DNA of 64,000 nucleotides, taken from positions 1,549,001 to 1,613,000 of the forward strand of contig JBAIAA010000506.1 in assembly GCA_037893245.1 (NCBI GenBank), in the 5' to 3' direction. This DNA comes from Crossaster papposus. Taxonomy: Eukaryota; Echinodermata; Asteroidea; Velatida; Solasteridae. The notes under the pieces are model-generated. The model made no database searches. It saw only the letters and a program-made list of their open reading frames with translations, and was not told where the DNA came from. Of the stretch, positions 53,207-62,147 are shown piece after piece. How positions within the stretch are numbered: position 1 is the first letter of the stretch; every line of letters starts with the position of its first letter. The position numbers and the translations under genes were made by a program.

Positions 53207-54288
53207 TTGTTCCGACATCATGTGTCTATTTCTGTCCTGAAATTATCATTTTTGACATCATTTTTGACATCATTTTTGACATCATTTTTGACATCATTTT
53301 TGACATCATTTTTGAAATCATGTTTGACTGTAAGACTTAAAATTTAAAATGCACACTTCTTTCCCTTAACATATTTAACTCGAGGGCTTGTTCCGACATC
53401 AGGTGTTTATTTCTTATGCACACTTCTTTACCTTTACATATTTAATTCGAGGGCTTGTTCCGACATCATGTGTCTATTTCTGTCCTGAAATTATCATTTT
53501 TGACATCATTTTTGGCATCATTTTTGACATCATTTTTGACATCATTTTTGACATCATTTTTGAATGTAAGACTGAAAATTTATAATGCACACTTATTTTC
53601 CTTAACAAATTTAACTCGAGGGCTTGTTCCGACATCAGGTGTCTATTTCTGTCCTGAAATTATCATTTTTGACCACATTTTTGACATCATTTTTTATATC
53701 ATTTTTTACATCATTTTTTACATCATTTTTTACATCATTTTTGACTGTAAGACTGAAAATTTATAATGCACACTTCTTTCCCTTAACATATTTAACTCGA
53801 AGGCTTGTTCCGACATCAGGTGTCTATTTCTGTCCTGAAATTATCATTTTTGACATCATTTTTGACATCATTTTTGACATCATTTTTGACATCATTTTTG
53901 ACATCATTTTTGACATCATTTTTGACTGTAAGACTGAAAATTTATAATGCACACTTCTTTCCCTTTACATATTTAACTCGAGGGCTTGTTCCGACATCAG
54001 GTGTCTATTTCTGTCCTGAAATTATCATTGTTGACATCATTTTTGACATCATTTTTGACATCATTTTTGACATCATTTTTGACATCATTTTTGACTGTAA
54101 GACTTAAAATTTAAAATGCACACTTCTTTCCCTTAACATATTTAACTCTAGGGCTTGTTCCGACATCAGGTGTTTATTTCTTAAGCACACTTCTTTCCCT
54201 TTGCATATTTAACTCGAGGGCTTGTTCCGACATCAGGTGTTTATTTCTGATGCACACTTCTTTCCCTTTACATATTTAACTCGAGGGC
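53207..54288 (+). repeat. Mixed L and S block, repeated near 56.6 kb
   Basis: Order 181, S, 169, 181, 181, 169, S, S. Markers are TTGAAATCATGTTTGAC near 53310, TTTAATTCGAG, GACCACATTTTT near 53671, the core TTAACAAATTT and TTTGCATATTT. Most recur at 56665-57629 at an offset of 3365. The unit at 53455 ends CTTATTTTCC, whereas its partner near 56960 has CTTCTTTCCC. Confidence 0.9.
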
Positions 54289-55333
54289 TTGTTCCGACAT
54301 CAGGTGTTTATTTCTGTCCTGAAATTATCATTTTTGACATCATTTTTGACATCATTTTTGACATCATTTTTGACATCATTTTTTAATGTAAGACTGAACA
54401 TTTATAATGCACACTTCTTTCCCTTAACATATTTAACTCGAGGGCTTGTTCCGACATCAGGTGTCTATTTCTGTTCTGAAATTATCTTTTTTGACATCAT
54501 TTTTGACATCATTTTTTATATCATTTTTTACATCATTTTTTACATTATTTTTTACATCATTTTTGACTGTAAGACTGACAATTTCTAATGCACACTTCTT
54601 TCCCTTAACATATTTAACTCGAAGGCTTGTTCCGACATCAGGTGTCTATTTCTGTCCTGAAATTATCATTTTTGACATCATTTTTGACATCATTTCGAAA
54701 TCATTTTTGACATCATTTTTGACATCATTTTTGACTGTAAGACTGAAAATTTATAATGCACACTTCTTTCCCTTTACATATTTAACTCGAGGGCTTGTTC
54801 CGACATCAGGTGTTTATTTCTGTACTGAAATTATCATTTTTGACATCATTTTTGACATCATTTTTGACATCATTTTTGACATCATTTTTGACATCATTTT
54901 TGACATCATTTTTGACTGTAAGACTGAACATTTATAATGCACACTTCTTTCCCTTAACATATTTACTTCGAGGGCTTGTTCCGACATCAGGTGTTTATTT
55001 CTTATGCACACTTCTTTCCCTTTACATATTTAACTCGAGGTCTTGTTCAGACATCAGGTGTTTATTTCTTATGCACACTTCTTTCCCTTTACATATTTAA
55101 CTCGAGGGCTTGTTCCGACATCAGGTGTTTATTTCTGATGCACACTTCTTTCCCGTTACATATTTAACTCGAGGGCTTGTTCCGACATCATGTGTCTATT
55201 TCTGTCCTGAAAATATCATTTTTGACATCATTTTTGACATCATTTTTGACATCATTTTTGACATCATTTTTGAATGTAAGACTGAAAATGTATAATGCAC
55301 ACTTCTTTCCCTTAACATATTTAACTCGAGGGC
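54289..55333 (+). repeat. 1045 bp higher-order repeat, copy 1
   Basis: Order 157, 181, 168, 181, three S, 157. The 168 bp unit contains an 11 bp subrepeat, ATTTCGAAATC near 54692, whose one-base loss shifts the frame and creates a spurious 163-codon reading frame. A GTTACAT core near 55155 and GAAAATATC at 55208 are private markers. Confidence 0.94.
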
Positions 55334-56378
55334 TTGTTCCGACATCAGGTGTTTATTTCTGTCCTGAAATTATCATTTTTGACATCATTTTTGACATCAT
55401 TTTTGACATCATTTTTGACATCATTTTTTAATGTAAGACTGAACATTTATAATGCACACTTCTTTCCCTTAACATATTTAACTCGAGGGCTTGTTCCGAC
55501 ATCAGGTGTCTATTTCTGTTCTGAAATTATCTTTTTTGACATCATTTTTGACATCATTTTTTATATCATTTTTTACATCATTTTTTACATTATTTTTTAC
55601 ATCATTTTTGACTGTAAGACTGACAATTTCTAATGCACACTTCTTTCCCTTAACATATTTAACTCGAAGGCTTGTTCCGACATCAGGTGTCTATTTCTGT
55701 CCTGAAATTATCATTTTTGACATCATTTTTGACATCATTTCGAAATCATTTTTGACATCATTTTTGACATCATTTTTGACTGTAAGACTGAAAATTTATA
55801 ATGCACACTTCTTTCCCTTTACATATTTAACTCGAGGGCTTGTTCCGACATCAGGTGTTTATTTCTGTACTGAAATTATCATTTTTGACATCATTTTTGA
55901 CATCATTTTTGACATCATTTTTGACATCATTTTTGACATCATTTTTGACATCATTTTTGACTGTAAGACTGAACATTTATAATGCACACTTCTTTCCCTT
56001 AACATATTTACTTCGAGGGCTTGTTCCGACATCAGGTGTTTATTTCTTATGCACACTTCTTTCCCTTTACATATTTAACTCGAGGTCTTGTTCAGACATC
56101 AGGTGTTTATTTCTTATGCACACTTCTTTCCCTTTACATATTTAACTCGAGGGCTTGTTCCGACATCAGGTGTTTATTTCTGATGCACACTTCTTTCCCG
56201 TTACATATTTAACTCGAGGGCTTGTTCCGACATCATGTGTCTATTTCTGTCCTGAAAATATCATTTTTGACATCATTTTTGACATCATTTTTGACATCAT
56301 TTTTGACATCATTTTTGAATGTAAGACTGAAAATGTATAATGCACACTTCTTTCCCTTAACATATTTAACTCGAGGGC
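55334..56378 (+). repeat. 1045 bp higher-order repeat, copy 2
   Basis: All unit lengths and all private markers of 54289-55333 are repeated at an offset of 1045, including ATTTCGAAATC, GTTACAT and GAAAATATC. I saw no difference between the copies by eye. Either this is a very young duplication or the assembly has collapsed or duplicated here. Confidence 0.94.
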
Positions 56379-57629
56379 TTGTTCCGACATCAGGTGTCTA
56401 TTTCTGTCCTGAAATTATCATTTTTGACATCATTTTTGACATCATTTTTTATATCATTTTTTACATCATTTTTTACATCATTTTTTACATCATTTTTGAC
56501 TGTAAGACTGAAAATTTCTAATGCACACTTCTTTCCCTTAACATATTTAACTCGAAGGCTTGTTCCGACATCAGGTGTCTATTTCTGTCCTGAAATTATC
56601 ATTTTTGACATCATTTTTGACATCATTTTTGACATCATTTTTGACATCATTTTTGACATCATTTTTGACATCATTTTTGAAATCATGTTTGACTGTAAGA
56701 CTTAAAATTTAAAATGCACACTTCTTTCCCTTAACATATTTAACTCGAGGGCTTGTTCCGACATCAGGTGTTTATTTCTTATGCACACTTCTTTACCTTT
56801 ACATATTTAATTCGAGGGCTTGTTCCGACATCATGTGTCTATTTCTGTCCTGAAATTATCATTTTTGACATCATTTTTGGCATCATTTTTGACATCATTT
56901 TTGACATCATTTTTGACATCATTTTTGAATGTAAGACTGAAAATTTATAATGCACACTTCTTTCCCTTAACAAATTTAACTCGAGGGCTTGTTCCGACAT
57001 CAGGTGTCTATTTCTGTCCTGAAATTATCATTTTTGACCACATTTTTGACATCATTTTTTATATCATTGTTTACATCATTTTTTACATCATTTTTTACAT
57101 CATTTTTGACTGTAAGACTGAAAATTTATAATGCACACTTCTTTCCCTTAACATATTTAACTCGAAGGCTTGTTCCGACATCAGGTGTCTATTTCTGTCC
57201 TGAAATTATCATTTTTGACATCATTTTTGACATCATTTTTGACATCATTTTTGACATCATTTTTGACTGTAAGACTGAAAATTTATAATGCACACTTCTT
57301 TCCCTTTACATATTTAACTCGAGGGCTTGTTCCGACATCAGGTGTCTATTTCTGTCCTGAAATTATCATTGTTGACATCATTTTTGACATCATTTTTGAC
57401 ATCATTTTTGACATCATTTTTGACATCATTTTTGACTGTAAGACTTAAAATTTAAAATGCACACTTCTTTCCCTTAACATATTTAACTCTAGGGCTTGTT
57501 CCGACATCAGGTGTTTATTTCTTAAGCACACTTCTTTCCCTTTGCATATTTAACTCGAGGGCTTGTTCGGACATCAGGTGTTTATTTCTGATGCACACTT
57601 CTTTCCCTTTACATATTTAACTCGAGGGC
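56379..57629 (+). repeat. L and S block, copy of 53.2-54.3 kb
   Basis: Order 181, 193, S, 169, 181, 157, 169, S, S. It repeats 53313-54288 at offset 3365 and then 3341, with two 12-mers fewer in the unit at 57170. New variants are ATTGTTTACATC near 57066 and TTCGGACATC near 57566. Confidence 0.9.
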
Positions 57630-59423
57630 TTGTTCCGACATCAGGTGTTTATTTCTGTCCTGAAATTATCATTTTTGACATCATTTTTGACATCATTTTT
57701 GACATCATTTTTGACATCATTTGTTAATGTAAGACTGAACATTTATAATGCACACTTCTTTCCCTTAACATATTTAACTCGAGGGCTTGTTCCGACATCA
57801 GGTGTCTATTTCTGTTCTGAAATTATCTTTTTTGACATCATTTTTGACATCATTTTTTATATCATTTTTTACATCATTTTTTACATCATTTTTTACATCA
57901 TTTTTGACTGTAAGACTGACAATTTCTAATGCACACTTCTTTCCCTTTACATATTTAACTCGAGGGCATGTTCCGACATCAGGTGTTTATTTCTGTACTG
58001 AAATTATCATTTTTGACATCATTTTTGACATCATTTTTGACATCATTTTTGACATCATTTTTGACATCATTTTTGACATCATTTTTGACTGTAAGACTGA
58101 ACATTTATAATGCACACTTCTTTCCCTTAACATATTTACTTCGAGGGCTTGTTCCGACATCAGGTGTTTATTTCTTATGCACACTTCTTTCCCTTTACAT
58201 ATTTAACTCGAGGTCTTGTTCAGACATCAGGTGTTTATTTCTTATGCACACTTCTTTCCCTTTACATATTTAACTCGAGGGCTTGTTCCGACATCAGGTG
58301 TTTATTTCTTATGCACACTTCTTTCCCTTTACATATTTAACTCGAGGGCTTGTTCCGACATCATGTGTCTATTTCTGTCCTGAAAATATCATTTTTGACA
58401 TCATTTTTGACATCATTTTTGACATCATTTTTGACATCATTTTTGAATGTAAGACTGAAAATGTATAATGCACACTTCTTTCCCTTAACATATTTAACTC
58501 GAGGGCTTGTTCCGACATCAGGTGTCTATTTCTGTCCTGAAATTATCATTTTTGACATCATTTTTGACATCATTTTTTATATCATTTTTTACATCATTTT
58601 TTACATCATTTTTTACATCATTTTTGACTGTAAGACTGAAAATTTCTAATGCACACTTCTTTCCCTTAACATATTTAACTCGAAGGCTTGTTCCGACATC
58701 AGGTGTCTATTTCTGTCCTGAAATTATCATTTTTGACATCATTTTTGACATCATTTTTGACATCATTTTTGACATCATTTTTGACATCATTTTTGACATC
58801 ATTTTTGACATCATTTTTGACATCATGTTTGACTGTAAGACTTAAAATTTAAAATGCACACTTCTTTCCCTTAACATATTTAACTCGAGGGCTTGTTCCG
58901 ACATCATGTGTTTATTTCTGTCCTGAAATTATCATTTTTGACATCATTTTTGACATCATTTTTGACATCATTTTTGACATCATTTTTGACATCATTTTTG
59001 ACTGTAAGACTGACAATTTCTAATGCACACTTCTTTCCCTTAACATATTTAACTCGAAGGCTTGTTCCGACATCAGGTGTCTATTTCTGTCCTGAAATTA
59101 TCATTTTTGACATCATTTTTGACATCATTTTTGACATCATTTTTGACATCATTTTTGACATCATTTTTGACTGTAAGACTGAAAATTTATAATGCACACT
59201 TCTTTCCCTTTACATATTTAACTCGAGGGCTTGTTCCGACATCAGGTGTTTATTTCTGTACTGAAATTATCATTTTTGACATCATTTTTGACATCATTTT
59301 TGACATCATTTTTGACATCATTTTTGACATCATTTTTGACATCATTTTTGACATCATTTTTGACTGTAAGACTGAACATTTATAATGCACACTTCTTTCC
59401 CTTAACATATTTACTTCGAGGGC
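57630..59423 (+). repeat. Third relative of the 1045 bp repeat, then L units
   Basis: Order 157, 181, 181, three S, 157, 181, 205, 169, 169, 193. It follows 54289 onward but lacks the 168 bp unit: the offset drops from 3341 to 3173, exactly 168. The join lies in the core at about 57925-57970, which reads GAGGGCATGTTCC. The last five L units run on without S units. Confidence 0.9.
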
Positions 59424-60722
59424 TTGTTCCGACATCAGGTGTTTATTTCTTATGCACACTTCTTTCCCTTTACATATTTAACTCGAGGGCTTGTTCCGAC
59501 ATCAGGTGTTTATTTCTTATGCACACTTCTTTCCCTTTACATATTTAACTCTAGGGCTTGTTCCGACATCAGGTGTTTATTTCTTAAGCACACTTCTTTC
59601 CCTTTGCATATTTAACTCGAGGGCTTGTTCCGACATCAGGTGTTTATTTCTTATGCACACTTCTTTCCCTTAACATATTTAACTCGAGGGCTTGTTCCGA
59701 CATCATGTGTTTATTTCTTATGCACACTTCGTTCCCTTTACATATTTAACTCGAGGGCTTGTTCCGACATCAGGTGTTTATTTCTTATGCACACTTCTTT
59801 CCCTTTACATATTTAACTCGAGTGCTTGTTCCGCCATCAGGTGTTTATTTCTTATGCACACTTCTTTCCCTTTACATATTTAACTCGAGGGCTTGTTCCG
59901 ACATCAGGTGTTTATTTCTTATGCACACTTCTTTCCCTTTACATATTTAACTCGAGGTCTTGTTCCGACATCAGGTGTTTATTTCTTATGCACACTTCTT
60001 TCCCTTTACATATTTAACTCGAGGGCTTGTTCCGACATCATGTGTCTATTTCTGTCCTGAAATTATCATTTTTGACATCATTTTTGACATCATTTTTGAC
60101 ATCATTTTTGACTGTAAGACTGAACATTTATAATGCACACTTCTTTCCCTTAACATATTTACTTCGAGGGCTTGTTCCGACATCAGGTGTTTATTTCTTA
60201 TGCACACTTCTTTCCCTTTACATATTTAACTCGAGGTCTTGTTCAGACATCAGGTGTTTATTTCTTATGCACACTTCTTTCCCTTTACATATTTAACTCG
60301 AGGGCTTGTTCCGACATCAGGTGTTTATTTATTATGCACACTGCTTTCCCTTTACATATTTAACTCGAGGGCTTGTTCCGACATCATGTGTCTATTTCTG
60401 TCCTGAAATTATCATTTTTGACATCATTTTTGACATCATTTTTGACATCATTTTTGACATCATTTTTGACATCATTTTTTAATGTAAGACTGAACATTTA
60501 TAATGCACACTTCTTTCCCTTAACATATTTAACTCGAGGGCTTGTTCCGACATCAGGTGTCTATTTCTGTCCTGAAATTATCTTTTTTGACATCATTTTT
60601 GACATCATTTTTTATATCATTTTTTACATCATTTTTTACATCATTTTTTACATCATTTTTGACTGTAAGACTGACAATTTCTAATGCACACTTCTTTCCC
60701 TTAACATATTTAACTCGAAGGC
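59424..60722 (+). repeat. Nine S units, L145, three S, L169, L181
   Basis: The S run (59424-60026) includes CTTAAGCAC with TTTGCATATTT, CATCATGTG, CACTTCGTTCCC and GAGTGCTTGTTCCGCCATCAGG. The last is a close relative of the CCGCCATCAAG variant at 4216. The L units have CATGTGTCTATTT heads and TTTTTAATG or TTTTTTATATC bodies. Confidence 0.9.
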
Positions 60723-60789
60723 TTGTTCCGACATCAGGTGTCTATTTCTTATGCACACTTCTTTCCCTTTACATATTTAACTCGAGTGC
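60723..60789 (+). repeat. Hybrid S unit with an L-type head
   Basis: The linker reads TGTCTATTTCTTATGC, with the C of L heads (GTGTCTATTT) in an otherwise ordinary S linker. It follows a core with the CGAAGG variant that normally precedes an L unit. I found no other S unit with this base. Confidence 0.85.
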
Positions 60790-62147
60790 TTGTTCCGCCA
60801 TCAGGTGTTTATTTCTTATGCACACTTCTTTCCCTTTACATATTTAACTCGAGGGCTTGTTCCGACATCAGGTGTTTATTTCTTATGCACACTTCTTTCC
60901 CTTTACATATTTAACTCGAGGTCTTGTTCCGACATCATGTGTTTATTTCTTATGCACACTTCGTTCCCTTTACATATTTAACTCGAGGGCTTGTTCCGAC
61001 ATCAGGTGTTTATTTCTTATGCACACTTCTTTCCCTTTACATATTTAACTCGAGTGCTTGTTCCGCCATCAGGTGTTTATTTCTTATGCACACTTCTTTC
61101 CCTTTACATATTTAACTCGAGGGCTTGTTCCGACATCAGGTGTTTATTTCTTATGCACACTTCTTTCCCTTTACATATTTAACTCGAGGTCTTGTTCCGA
61201 CATCAGGTGTTTATTTCTTATGCACACTTCTTTCCCTTTACATATTTAACTCGAGGGCTTGTTCCGACATCATGTGTCTATTTCTGTCCTGAAATTATCA
61301 TTTTTGACATCATTTTTGACATCATTTTTGACATCATTTTTGACATCATTTTTTAATGTAAGACTGAACATTTATAATGCACACTTCTTTCCCTTAACAT
61401 ATTTAACTCGAGGGCTTGTTCCGACATCAGGTGTCTATTTCTGTCCTGAAATTATCTTTTTTGACATCATTTTTGACATCATTTTTTATATCATTTTTTA
61501 CATCATTTTTTACATCATTTTTTACATCATTTTTGACTGTAAGACTGACAATTTCTAATGCACACTTCTTTCCCTTAACATATTTAACTCGAAGGCTTGT
61601 TCCGACATCAGGTGTCTATTTCTGTCCTGAAATTATCATTTTTGACATCATTTTTGACATCATTTTTGACATCATTTTTGACATCATTTTTGACATCATT
61701 TTTGACTGTAAGACTGAAAATTTATAATGCACACTTCTTTCCCTTTACATATTTAACTCGAGGGCTTGTTCCGACATCAGGTGTTTATTTCTGTACTGAA
61801 ATTATCATTTTTGACATCATTTTTGACATCATTTTTGACATCATTTTTGACATCATTTTTGACATCATTTTTGACATCATTTTTGACTGTAAGACTGAAC
61901 ATTTATAATGCACACTTCTTTCCCTTAACATATTTACTTCGAGGGCTTGTTCCGACATCAGGTGTTTATTTCTTAAGCACACTTCTTTCCCTTTACATAT
62001 TTAACTCGAGGTCTTGTTCAGACATCAGGTGTTTATTTCTTATGCACACTTCTTTCCCTTTACATATTTAACTCGAGGGCTTGTTCCGACATCAGGTGTT
62101 TATTTCTGATGCACACTTCTTTCCCTTTACATATTTAACTCGAGGGC
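60723..62147 (+). repeat. Eight S units (first one hybrid), four L, three S
   Basis: The S run 60723-61258 contains the GTGCTTGTTCCGCCATC variant twice (60790 and 61058), 268 bp apart, and repeats 59692-60026 at an offset of 1232. The L units are 157, 181, 169 and 181. The last has the TGTACTG head and is followed by TTTACTTCGAG and CTTAAGCAC. Confidence 0.9.

Noticed and set aside
54627-54794. TTCGAA palindrome as a special site
   Set aside because: It results from base changes and a one-base loss in a single 12-mer, present only in the two 1045 bp copies. It is a private variant.
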